Shown: one piece after another, positions 44,748-54,747 of the stretch
Numbering within the stretch: the first letter of the stretch is position 1
How the letters are laid out: every line of letters begins with the position of its first letter
Assembly (NCBI RefSeq): GCF_003597395.2
Contig: NC_133770.1
Location: forward strand, 296,359,508 to 296,423,507
Reading direction: 5' to 3'
From: Chelonoidis abingdonii
Taxonomy: Eukaryota > Chordata > Testudines > Testudinidae
Length of the DNA: 64,000 bases
The notes under the pieces: model-generated
Database searches by the model: none
Told to the model about the DNA's origin: nothing
The model's input: the letters and a program-made list of their open reading frames with translations, nothing else
Program-made: the position numbers and the translations under genes

Positions 44748-46016
44748 ACCTTCAAAAGGCAAGCCTGGGAGTTTAAATTCATAACTTTGTTAGAAACTAA
44801 AAACCATGGACATATGAAAAACACTGGAGTTATGGCTCACTACAGCAATCTGTAACCACTAAGTCAGCGAGGTGCAGAGGGACTACAAGCCCTGCCTGGA
44901 GGGTGAGAGATGTGGGTGTCTGCCTGAGAGACATAACGACTGGGATCCTGACATCTTAACTAGGTGCCCTCGAGGAAGACCAAGGGCTGGAGGGGGCCAA
45001 AGGTGCATTTAACCCTGAACCTGTGACAGGAACCACATCTAATCCTCAGTGGACAGCAGGTAGATCAGAAGAAACGGCCCCGTGATTGGCACTAATTGGC
45101 CCCCTGGTTGGCAGTCTCTGCAGATAGCACTGGATTGAGCTGGGAGTGGAGAGGGAGCAGCCCCCTCACTCCTAGAGGTAGAAGCCAGGAGCGAGGCTTT
45201 TCCCTGGTGTGAGGAAAGCTAGTGCTGCGGTTGCTAGGGCTGTGCCTGTGGGGGGAGAAATGCAGTTAGCTGACTGGTGTTAGATTCATTAATAGAAAGT
45301 GAGAATTAAGAGGAGAATTGAAGGTGTGGAATTGGGCCAGAGTCAGCAGTTCTGAGTCAGCAGATCGTGGTTCAGTCAGTGCCACGTTCCTCTCACTCCC
45401 CTTTCCCCCACTTCATGCCTAGCTTCCCCAAGCCCATGACACACTGTTATCTAACAGCTGCTCTCTCACCGCCAGAGGCTGTGACTAACACTGTGCCAAG
45501 CGGAGGAAACTCTTTTTATTTTCCTCAGTTGAGTTCCTGCTGCACATGGCCCTGCTCCTCCAGAGTTTTTGCTGGGTAACTCTTCTGACATTCTCCAATG
45601 TCTTGACAATTCCAACCAACCTGTTTGCCTTCTCACTGGCGCTTTAAAATAAACACCTTCCTTCCTCTGCCTCTCTAACTCAGGGGGAGGAAATACCTGC
45701 TCCAGCTCACAGTGAAATCAATAGATTTCAACACTGATTTCAATCAAAGTTGAATCAGGCCTGCAGTAACTCTGCCTTCGGGGTCTGATTCCCCTGTGCC
45801 CACACTGAATGTTGGGATGGATGGGGCTCCAGGAGAACGTCACACCGGTGTAAATTAAGGTGTGAATTTAAACTGGAGCAGGAGGCTGTGTGGTCGTTTA
45901 TTTCATTATTATAAAGACGCAGGATTGGATCATCAAATCTGGTCCCCTGTTATTACTAGTAACCATCTCACATAATAATAAATAATAATAATACCCCCCA
46001 CCCCCACGCCCACTAC
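44748..46016. other. No gene; AAT microsatellite near 45974-45993
   Basis: The AATAATAAATAATAATAATA run next to a CCCCCCACCCCCACG run is the simple sequence behind the tRNA-like copy that follows. The remainder is unassigned. Confidence 0.35.
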
Positions 46017-46086
46017 TGCATTGGCCAGGAATCCAACCCAGGTTAACTGCTGGAAAGGCACCGCTCACCACTCTACCATCCAAACA
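46017..46086 (-). pseudogene. Degenerate tRNA-Gly (UCC-like) copy
   Basis: On the minus strand the sequence runs GTTTGGATGGTAGAGTGGTGAGC (D arm and A box), then TGCCTTTCCAGCAGTTA (anticodon arm), then CCTGGGTTGGATTCCTGG (T arm and B box), then CCAATGCA. The 3' end and T arm match a vertebrate tRNA-Gly closely. The anticodon arm is damaged: a few bases are missing before it and the loop reads CTTTCCA, so the anticodon cannot be fixed. It is followed downstream by a TTATTATTATT-type run, as expected for a retroposed copy. Confidence 0.6.
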
Positions 46087-46214
46087 CCTCAGGTTTTCTT
46101 ATTTTGGTTCAGTTTAAACCTGATCCTCATCAATTAAAATAAACCAAAACAAGCCACTGTTAAACCAAATCCATGTCCACACAGCCTCTCGCAGTTTCGT
46201 TAATATCAACTTCA

Positions 46215-46400
46215 CTATTGCCAACCCACAAATATTCAACACTCCCGAGTCATTTCCTTCTCCCCCAAAATCACCAGATTGGCTTAAGAATCATGAGGTT
46301 TTAAAAAAATGTCTGGTTTTAGAATTGTTAGGGTGCAGGCAGGTCACATTTTCAAGCTTTTCTCTGCAACCATGAGAGCGAGAAGCTTGCTTTGGTTTTA
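46215..46400. repeat. Old repeat, relative of 27533-28569
   Basis: TTGCCAACCCACAAATATTCAACACTCCC and TCACCAGATTGGCTTAAGAATCATGAGG match the right part of the split repeat at 27533-28569 in inverse orientation. It has no coding capacity. Confidence 0.45.
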
Positions 46401-47597
46401 AATGGAAGCTGAGGGTCCAGGGGATTTGCTCATCTCCAGAAGTGGGGGCTTTAACTAAGGCATCAAATACCAGGATTGGTTGGCAAGAATGTGGTTTAAA
46501 AGTTGACTCAACTTACACCAGCTCAACATTCTTGTTCAGACAAGCCCTAGCTCCCAGTGACTTCATTGGGAATGGCTTGCCTCCTAAGGAGAGGAAAATG
46601 GGGCCTCAGGTTTGAAATGCCTCATAGGTTCAAAATTAAAATCTCACCATGACATCATCCCTTCATTGGTACATAAAGTGAGCACTTTGACATTTACCAG
46701 ATGCAAAGGAATCTTTGTCATTAAACAGCTAATGCCACTTTTCAATACAAGCAGTAGGTTACCTTGTTTTCCCTGTCCCCAGTTTCCTCTTCCACCATTG
46801 TTCCATAGCGTGCTCTGGGCTGGTTGGCTGTATTTCACTCGTATATTATTTTCTAGGGTTTGTCGTGTAGTAGTGCTTAGAGTCATGGCGCCATAGAATT
46901 CGGCAATATTTAGGTACAAAATGCCTTGGCATGAAAGCTGCCCTGAAAATGGAAGATAATGTTACTAAACAGCATGCATGAACGTAGTACTGGTGGCAGC
47001 TTAACAGCCCCGCAGACAAGAGCCCTCCATTTCCCTCCAGGGTGGATACAGCATAGGTAGTGGTGGTAAATAGTAACCCACAGTTCAGTGAGTGTTGTGT
47101 CCCACTGTATGCTTGATCCATTGATACTACAAACCTGTTATGTATCTTAGTCATTTTATCTCAAGCTACAGCACCTCATGCGCTTAGTGCTGGAGGTCCA
47201 AGGTTTAATCCCCATTGACAACTAAGGTAAAAGTCATTATACAACCTTTGCCCAAATTCTCCTGCCACTGGGCTCCAGCTCTGACTCCATGGCCTACTCA
47301 ATCCTTGGTCTCACTCCGAAGATTCTAACTATGAAGTGAGCTCTCATTATGACTCCTGTGTAGAGGGCATCCATCCACTAGAGACCACCAAACTTATTTC
47401 ACGCTGGCTGCAAGGCAGAACTATGAAGCACTTATCTAATTAAATGTCTGCTCATGGTGTACAAGATCCTTATTGCTTTCTGTGCTGCAGGTATAAAGAC
47501 AAAATCCGGCCTTGTGCCCATTTGTGTTATAAATCTCCATTTTGGGGGCTTATGCCCATCTTCCATTTTTAATCACATCTGGCAAGAGCCCTGGCAC
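46401..47597. other. No recognised gene
   Basis: 47165-47220 (CTACAGCACCTCATGCGCTTAGTGCTGG, AAGGTTTAATCCCC) has a weak tRNA/SINE-like look with a B-box-like GGTTTAATCCC, not enough for a call. The rest is unassigned. Confidence 0.3.
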
Positions 47598-47613
47598 AGA
47601 ATATCTCAGCTTG

Positions 47614-49091
47614 TCAAGTATCAGAGGAGTAGTCGTGTTAGTCTATAGCCACAAAAACAACAAGGAGTCTGGTGGCACCTTAAAGACAAACAGATGTATT
47701 TGGGCATAAGCTTTCGTGGGTAAAAAAAAACCACTTCTTCAGGTGCATGGAGTGAAAATTACAGATACAGGCATAAATATACTGGCACATGAAGAGAAGG
47801 GAGTTACCTTACAACTGGAAAAGCAGTGTTGACAAGGCCAATTCAGTCAGGGTGGATGTGGTCCACGCCCAATATTTGATGAGGAGGTGTCAATACCGAG
47901 AGAGGAAAAATTGCTTTTGCATTGAGCCAGCAACTCCCAGTCCCTATTCAAGCCCAAATTAATGGTGTTAAGTTTACAAATGGATTGTAGCTCTGCAGTT
48001 TCTCTTTGAAGTTTTTTTTTTATTTTTTTTGTTGCAGGATGGCTACTTTTAAATCTGTTATTGATTGTCCAGGGAGATTGATGTGTTCTCCTACTGGCTT
48101 TTGTATGTTACCATTCCAGATGTCTGATTTGTGTCCATTTATTCTTTTACATGGATGCTGTCCAGTTATCCAATGTACATGGCAGAGGGGCATTGCTGGC
48201 ACATGACGACATATATCACATTAGTAGATGTGCAGGTGAATGAGCCCCTGATAGTGTGGCTCATGTGGTTGGGTCCTATGATTGTGTCACTGGAGTAGAT
48301 ATGGGGACAGAGTAGGCAATGGGGTTTGTTACAGGGATTGGTTCCTGGGTTAGTGTTTCTATGGTGTTGTGTGCAGTGGCTGGTGAGTATTTGTTTCAGG
48401 TTGGGGGGTTGTCTGTAAGTGAGGACAGGCCTGACTCCCAAGGTCTGTGAGACTGCGGGATCATTTTCCAGGGTAGGTTGTAGATCCTTGATGAAGTGCT
48501 GGAGAGGTTTTAGCTGGGGGCTGTACGTGCTGGCCAGTGGTGTTCTGTTATTTTCCTTGCTGGACCTGTCCTGTAGTAGGTGAGTTTTGGGTACCCGTCT
48601 CGCTCTGTCAGTCTCTTTCCTCACTTCCCCAGGTGGATGTTATAGTTTTAAGAATGCTTGATAAAGATCTTGTAGGTGTTTGTCTCTGTCTGAGGGATTG
48701 GAGCAAATGCGGTTGTATCTTAGGGCTTGGCTGTAGACAATGGATTGTGTGATGTGTCCGGGATGGAAGCTGGAGGCATGTAGGTAAGTATAGCAGTCAG
48801 TAGGTTTCCAGTATAGGGTAGTATTTATGTGACCATCACTTATTTGCACTGTAGTGTCCAGGAAGTGGATCTTTTTTGTGGCCTGGTCCAGGCTGAAGAT
48901 GATGGTGGGGTGGAAATCGTTGAAATCCAGGTGGAATTCTCCAAGAACCTCCTCCCTGTGTGTCCATATGATGAAGATGTCATCAATGTAGCGCAAGTAG
49001 AGCAGGGGCATTAGGGGACAAGAGCTGAGGAAGCGTTGTTCTAAGTCAGCCATAAAAATGTTGGCGTGCTATACAATACAATATAATACAT
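47614..49091 (-). mobile_element. Penelope-like element, 5'-truncated, with 16 bp TSD
   Basis: The coding strand is minus. A 3' end (rich in AGACAAACAGATGTATTTGGGC and CATAAGCTTTCGTGGG) lies at 47614-47720, and the reverse transcriptase/GIY-YIG region extends to 49053. AGAATATCTCAGCTTG (47598-47613) and AGAGTATCTCAGCCTG (49092-49107) match at 14 of 16 positions and look like a TSD. The N-terminal half of the usual protein is missing through 5' truncation. Confidence 0.8.
48030..49053 (-). pseudogene. Penelope-like reverse transcriptase + GIY-YIG endonuclease, broken
   Basis: In one minus frame from 49053 to 48166, with one stop at about 48640-48642, one sees the reverse transcriptase catalytic box YIDD (residues 22-25, 48979-48990) inside LLYLRYIDDIFIIWTH, then FLDTTVQISDGHINTTLYWK and KPTDCYTYLHASSFHPGHI, which are conserved in Penelope-like elements. 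Further on is the linker with NPCNKPHCLLCPHIY (zinc-finger-like Cys/His), then CQQCPSAMYIG, the start of a GIY-YIG nuclease (48166-48198). A frameshift there moves the nuclease remainder (ITGQHPCKRINGHKSD, PVGEHINLPGQS) into the frame of 48020-48202. It cannot make a full protein. The function in intact relatives is target-primed reverse transcription. Confidence 0.8.
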
Positions 49092-49245
49092 AGAGTATCT
49101 CAGCCTGGAGTCCCCTGGTTAAATGTGAGTTGGCCAAGCCATTCTTGAGCTGCCAAAGACATCGGGAGTGTACGCAAGTAGCTTTTGTGGAGCAAAGCAG
49201 ATTCTGCCACTGTGGCGAGGGCAGGTGTAGTCTAGGTTGTGAAGG

Positions 49246-49510
49246 CTAGGACTATAGCAGGGTTTAAAAGAGAACTAGATACATTCATGGAGGTTAAGTC
49301 CATTAATGGCTATTAGCCAGGATGGGTAAGGAATGGTGTCCCTAGCCTCTGTTTGTCAGAGAGTGGAGATGGATGGCAGGAGAGAGATCACTTGATCATC
49401 ACCTGTTAGGTTCACTCCCTCTGGGACACCTGGCATTGGCCACTGTTGGAAGACAGGATACTGGGCTGAATGGATCTATGGTCTGACTCAGTATGGCCAT
49501 TGTTATGTTC
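49246..49510 (+). mobile_element. CR1 3' end, plus strand
   Basis: CGGTTTAAAAGAGAACTAGATACATTC-like start, then TAATGGCTATTAGCCAGGATGGG, AGTGGCCAATGCCA-like region inverted as GGCATTGGCCACTG, and CTGGGCTGAATGGATCTATGGTCTGACTCAGTATGGCC at the end. This is the same tail type as 21657 in the opposite orientation. Confidence 0.75.
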
Positions 49511-49784
49511 TAGGGAGCAGTGTGACAGGGTGTAAGGCCAGGTGAGTCACTGTTGTTGGCATGGAGATGAGCTCAGTAGGCAGATTAGCTGAACAGAACT
49601 GGAATTTGGTCCCGCAATGCAGCCACATGGCACCAGTGGGGCTGCTCCACTCACCGTCTGCCTTGCAGCCCACAGCGAGCTCCACCACCTCTGCTGTAGC
49701 CCCAGGGGAAGGGGACATTCTGGGGGAGTGTGGGAAAGAGCTGCACCCTGCCTGTTCCCCACTGCCACATGCCCCACAGGGAAT

Positions 49785-50345
49785 GTCGACACTGCAAGAA
49801 AAAAAACCACAGCAGCAAGTCTCAGAGCTCAGGTCAGCTGACTTGGGCTCGTGGGGCTTGCATGATGGGACTAAAAGCAGCAGTGTAGACGTTCCCGTGT
49901 GGCTTGGAGCTCAGGTTCTGAAACCCTCCCCTCTCGGGAGTCTCCAAGCCTGGGCTCTGGCCTCAGTCTGAACATCTACATGGCAATTTTATAGCCCTGC
50001 AAGCCCAAGTCAGGTAACCTGGGCCAGCAGCCAGGAGCAGCAGAAGCAACCTAAAAGTGGGAGGGCCACAGATGCCTAAACCACACACCAGCCCCCCTAC
50101 ATTGCTTCTTCTCCTTGAGCCCTGCCCTTGCGCTGCCCCTTCACCATAAGCCCTGCCCTCATGCCACCCCTGCCTCCCAAAACCCTGCCCGCCCATGCTG
50201 CCTCTTCTTCCTGAGACTCCACCTGTGCTTGCTCCTTTCTGTCCCCTGCCCCCGTTGCTTGCCATTAGGGCAGGTAAAAAAGTAGGAGGGGCCATAGCCC
50301 CCTGGCCCAGCACCCCTTTTATCACAGTGTAGATGTACCCAGAAA
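49785..50345. mobile_element. GTCTACAC-group element, interrupted
   Basis: The left part 49785-50035 has GAATGTCGACACTGCAA, CAGGTCAGCTGACTTGGGCTCGTGGGGC, AGCAGTGTAGACGTTCCC and CAATTTTATAGCCCTGCAAGCCC. The right end is CACAGTGTAGATGTACCC at 50320-50337. Between about 50040 and 50280 lies GC-rich sequence (CACCCCTGCCTCCC-type) not shared with 37020-37280, probably an insertion. Confidence 0.5.
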
Positions 50346-51240
50346 GGCTATAGCAGCAAGAAATGCTACATGGGGCCACCTCAGCTTGCACCAGGACCTG
50401 AACTGTCTCTCACAGCTCAGGTCCCAGTTGTTGCCCCTCAGTCCAAGTACAGATTATGTTTCCCTTGGTGTCTGCCCTGGCTGTGTGACTAATGGATGCT
50501 GGACACAGCTATGATTATAATCAGTGGGAATTGAACCCAGGACTTCTGGCACCATCTGCTCACAGGGATCCTTGTGTGTGTGGATCATATTGCTGGGCCA
50601 GGGCCTCACTTATTTAAACTTCATGTTTAAAAAGTAGGTGAATGTGCTGCCATTGACACCATTCGTTTAGCTTTCTATTGTAAGGTTGTAAAGTGCTGCT
50701 CGTCACTGCAGTGCCTGAGCGTGTTCCAATCAACAGCAACGTCCTTTGAGGATTCAGAGGGATCTCTGGCACACTTCCCCTTTGGGGGAAAGAGCTCTGT
50801 GTGTGGTACATGTGATGATTCTTGGGGTATCCAGGACTGTGAGTCACCTTGTTATCCTAGCCTCTAGCAAGGGGGAGTCTTGCCTGTGGTAGCTGAGTGT
50901 TAGTGCCGCAGCGCCACCAGTCTTTCAGCCCCTCAAGCACTCAATCATTCATGAATAACATCCCGGCTCAACAAGATGTCTCCTCAATGAATGGATACAG
51001 AGTGTCTCTCCCTACTCTGTGTTCTACTGAAACAATCTCTTGTCTTTATTCATAGACAGGGCCATTCCCTGTCTGTTATAACGTTCCTTTTTTACCTCCA
51101 AATGGTTTTCATTGGCTGTTCTGGGTTGGAGCAAGAGTGGACAACTGAACCTTGCATTAACTCGCCAGCTGACCAAGCAGGGTTGGCACCTCCCTCCTGC
51201 ATAAATAGGCCATCACCCTGCTGATTCCTTTTAACCTTAA
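50346..51240. other. Mostly unassigned; possible tRNA-like SINE scrap at 50505-50590
   Basis: The minus strand of 50520-50545 contains TCCTGGGTTCAATTCCC, a B-box-like sequence. No A box could be placed. No gene is visible. Confidence 0.3.
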
Positions 51241-51391
51241 GACCTGTATCTATTGGGCATCTGAGCAGTGGGTGAGCGGAAGCCTGCCCACTGCTAAAGG
51301 ATCCCCCCACAGCCTAAGGGGAGGACACAGGACCTCAGAATCCCACTGATTGCAGGGAACAACTAATAAAACAACAGGGACAGGAGTGAGG

Positions 51392-52745
51392 TCAAAGGGT
51401 CATAAGAAGGGAGCTTGATGGGGACACCGAGCAGAGAACCTCGGACAGCGCCCACTGCTCCTCGAAGGCGTCAAGGGAGCCAGTGGACGCTGCCCAGAGG
51501 AACTCTGCCCAGATACATGAACGGATCATGGATCGGAAACAACCCCCACAGTCACCGGAGTCTCCGTTGGCCAACATCCTCTCCCTGGTTGTGTAGATGG
51601 CCATTTTAGCCAGGGCGAGGAGGAGGTTGACCAGGAGATCCCACGACTTCGTGGGGCCACAGATAGCAAGCATGTAGAGAAGGAGGTGAGGGGAAAAGTG
51701 AGGCCAGAAACGTAAGAGGATACTGGTGAGGAGCCGGTATAGGGGTTGCAACCTGGCACACTCTAAGTAGATGTGCACCAGGGTCTCCCTCACGCCGGAG
51801 AAGGGGCAGGTGTCTGGGACAGGGGTAAACCACGCCAAGTACACGCCCGTGCTCACGGCCCCATGGAGGAGCCGCCAACTGATATCCCCAGCGGGCCTCG
51901 GGACCAGGGTGGGGTATAGGCTGGCCCACCGGGGCTCCTCACCCTCCAGAGGTGGCAGGAGGTCCTGCCACTTTGTGCCGGTGCGGGACACGAGGGTGAG
52001 GAAATGAAGGGTATGGAGCACGAGCATGTAGAGCTGTTTCCTTGGCGCGGTTTGAAAATGGACCGGCTGCAGATCGTGCAGCCAGCTTGCGGAGAAGGGG
52101 CGGGGGGGGCCGGTAGGGTCTAAGGGGCAGGAGCCGGATGAAAAGGTGTAGAGGGCCCGGGGTGGGGGATAGGCGGGGCGTGCCCTCCCGCAGGACCCAG
52201 TCGCCCGGGTGCTGGACCACGAGGAGAACATCGTCGGTGTTTGCTGACAGGACCAGCCACAGCTCCAGCTCCCAAAGCACCAACGCCGTCAACCTCCTGC
52301 GGAGGAGACAGAGGAAGGGCTTGATGGCCAGAGCATACAGCTGGCCCGAGAGGGGGCACCCCTGCCGCACTCTCGCGCGAAGCTGACCAGCTTGGTCAGG
52401 GGCCAGTTGAGCCTGACCAGACACTCTGTGGAAGCGTACAGCACCTGGAGAAAACCACAAACTGGGACCCGAAGTCTAATGTTTGCAGAGTGCCCAGGAG
52501 ATACCCGTGGTCCACCCTGTCGAACGCCTTCTCCTGATCCAGGGACAGGAGGGCGAACGACAGACCATCCCTGCACCCAAGCTCCAAGAGATCCCTGACC
52601 AGATAGAGGTTATCAAAGATACTATGGCCCGGGATGGTGTAGGTCTGGTCTGGGTGGATCACGTCCTCCAGCTGCAGCGAGATGGCCTTGGCTACGATTT
52701 TGTAGTCCGTGCTGAGGAGCGAGACGGGACGCCAATTCCGTAAAT
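51392..52745 (-). pseudogene. Tx1-like ORF2, reverse transcriptase and C-terminal part
   Basis: Order of motifs: DQTYTIPGHSIFDNLYLVRD, then FALLSLDQEKAFDRVDH (palm, about 52480-52560), then the catalytic box, which reads NTDD instead of YADD (in SANTDDVLLVV, about 52222-52252). Right after it, at about 52200, the sequence jumps to a VLREGTPRLSPTPG segment, so the thumb region is deleted. The C-terminal part (51392-52100) is open and includes WASLYPTLVPRP, ISWRLLHGAVSTG and a C-x2-C-x8-H-x4-C finger in which the second Cys is Ser (CPFSGVRETLVHIYLEC). It ends at a stop at 51392. A changed catalytic box, the deletion and the lost Cys make it inactive. Confidence 0.8.
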
Positions 52746-52757
52746 CATGGAGGTCCC

Positions 52758-53925
52758 CCTAGGAGTTCTGGCTGGGACCTGGTGAGGGCAGCGGCGTGCC
52801 TTTTCCCTCGCCTGGCGGCTGGATGGCATGTGGGGAAGGTGCGCACCCGGCTCTTCTGCCGTTTGACTACACCCGGGTGCCAGCCAACGGAGGATTGCGT
52901 GCAGATAGGGCAGTTGGAACGGGAGGTCTTGAGGCTGGAGAGGCGTATCTGGCAAAACGGTTAGCCACCCGAGGGGATCCATCCCTTTGCGAGCATGCGT
53001 GAAGAACGGAGGCAGCTCTGAGGTCCTCGAGGACATCGGGCTCGGGGCGCCTTTGTCCGCTTCCTGCAATCCGCTCCTGGGAGGAGATGGATCGCGGCTC
53101 CCACTTCTCTATTCCCTGGAGAAAATGGAGGGGGCCAGAAGCACGTCATCTGCCTTCTGCGGAGGACTGCACCCCCCCTCACGGGCCGCGGAGATGTGCA
53201 AGAGGGCCCGTCCTTCTACGTGCACCTTTTCTCCCAGAGCCGACCGTCCTGCGCCGCAGAGTGCTTTGGGATGGCTCCGACGCTCAGCGCTGGGCGACCG
53301 GGACCGGCTAGAGTTGCTTTCTCTCTGGCGAAGTTCTCAGATGCCCTCCGTCGCATGCCCACAAACAAGTCATCCAGGCATGGACGGCTGACCGTGGAAG
53401 ATTCTTACACGCTGTTCTGGGACCGATTCTCGCCCGGACCTAGCCAGCGTCTGGGCCGAGTCCTTGAGGGCGGGGTCCTTCCCTCTCTCGTGCGGCGGGG
53501 CCGTGCTCGCCTATACTGACGAAGAAAGGGGGACCTTCTGCCGTTTTACGGATTGGCGTCCGCGTCTCGCTCCTCAGCACGACTACACAACTCGTCGCCC
53601 CGGCCCTCTTGCTGCGCTGGGCCGTGGCTGCTGATATGCGGCCGTGCTTCCCCAGCCCGCCCTCCCCTGTCCGGGCACGTTCGCCTCTTTGCTCCCCTCT
53701 GGTCTGATCCGGATCTGCCTGGGCTTGGTGCGGCTGGTCTGTCGTTCGCCCTCCTGTCCCTGGATCCCGCGCCGGCGTTCTCCCGGGTGGCCCACGGGGT
53801 CCTCCTGGGCCCTCTGCTGCGTTCGGCTTCGGGTCCCAGTTTGTGGGCTTTCTCCGGCGCTGTCCGCTATCCGCCCCGCGTGTCTGTCAAATGCGGCTCC
53901 ACCATGGGCACCCTTCTGCATGCAT
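52758..53925 (+). pseudogene. Inverted copy of a Tx1-like ORF2 segment
   Basis: This block has the opposite orientation to its flanks. In order it has a start at EFWLG-type DNA (GGAGTTCTGGCTGGG), then HVGKVRTRLFC, QLEREVLRLERR, LGDRDRLELLS, DALRRMPTNKSS, GGVLPSL, then a decayed GLSFALLSLDP (palm) and GPSLWAFSGAVRYPP, and it stops near CATGCATGGGTC at 53925. The palm part overlaps the same region on the minus strand at 52405-52745, so about 340-370 bp exist twice in inverse orientation. The block has many more indels than the neighbouring minus-strand part. Confidence 0.75.
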
Positions 53926-53926
53926 G

Positions 53927-54747
53927 GGTCGCCAGGCCAGCCAGAACTCCGGAAGGGAAGGACGCCATGAAGCCCACATCCTCCAGCAAGCTGTTGTTGA
54001 AGTGCCAATAGGCCGGCCCCGGCCTCTCCGCACTGAGAGAGGCCATCACGGTGACAAGGTGGTGATCTGAAAAAGGGGCCGGCTAGATGTCGGAGGACTG
54101 TGCCCGTGAAAGGTGGAAGCGTGACACGTAGATGCGGTCCAACCGGGAGTGGCACGACCGATGGGCCCCCACCCGGACATAGGTGAACGTGGAGACATCG
54201 TCCGGGTGGTGGTCGCGCCAGATGTCCACCAGGGAGTGACGGTTGACAATCTCCCGGAGGATGTCTGCAGCAGCTGGGCTCTGCTCAGTCCCCGAGTGGT
54301 CCTGCTCCTCTAGGATGATGTTGAGGAGCAGGATCCAAGGTGCATCACGAGGATCCAAGGAGACAAGGAAGGCAGACACCTGCTGATAGAATGGCAGCCA
54401 CTCTGGGGCCGATGTCGGGGCATAGACGTTCATGAGGTTGACCACGAGCCCCTCCATGCGGACCCAGAGGTGCAGCAGGCAGCCCGGCACAGCCTCGGTG
54501 ACCCCCAGCACCTCCGGCCGTAGGAGAACAGGGTAGCTACTCCAGCCCTACAAGTTGTGAGATGGCTGAAGTAGACCCCGTCCCCCCACTCCAGCCGTCA
54601 GCTGGCTTCGGCGGCCGGATCCGTGTGGGTCTCCTGCAGGAAAATCACAGAGTATCCCCCCTCCCGAAGGAAGGAGAGCACCTGGGTCCTGCAGAAACCC
54701 ACCCTACAGCTCCAGGTGTTCAAGGTGGCAAAGGTGACGAGTGCCAT
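53927..54747 (-). pseudogene. Tx1-like ORF2, APE-type endonuclease
   Basis: The minus-strand start ATG lies at 54745-54747 and overlaps the end of ORF1 by 28 bp. Motifs in order: the QETHTDP metal-binding region (Glu of the APE fold) near 54630; LVVNLMNVYAPTSAP (54440-54480 region); GTEQSPAAADILREIVNRHSL; SLVDIWRDHHPDD with FTYVRVGAHRSCHSRLDRIY; and SDHHLVTV (54045-54070), the SDHH catalytic block. A stop interrupts near 54590-54600, and frame changes occur, including one near 54080. The protein ends at EFWLAW-type DNA where the inverted block begins. In intact relatives this domain makes the nick for target-primed reverse transcription. Confidence 0.8.

Noticed and set aside
44422..44784. 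Overlapping frames of 100-120 codons on both strands
   Set aside because: They lie inside a short hAT element with an 8 bp TSD and have no domain.
47160..47225. Possible tRNA or SINE
   Set aside because: Only a B-box-like GGTTTAATCCC is visible; no A box or cloverleaf could be built.
50505..50590. Possible tRNA-derived SINE on the minus strand
   Set aside because: B-box-like sequence only; no A box, tail or TSD.
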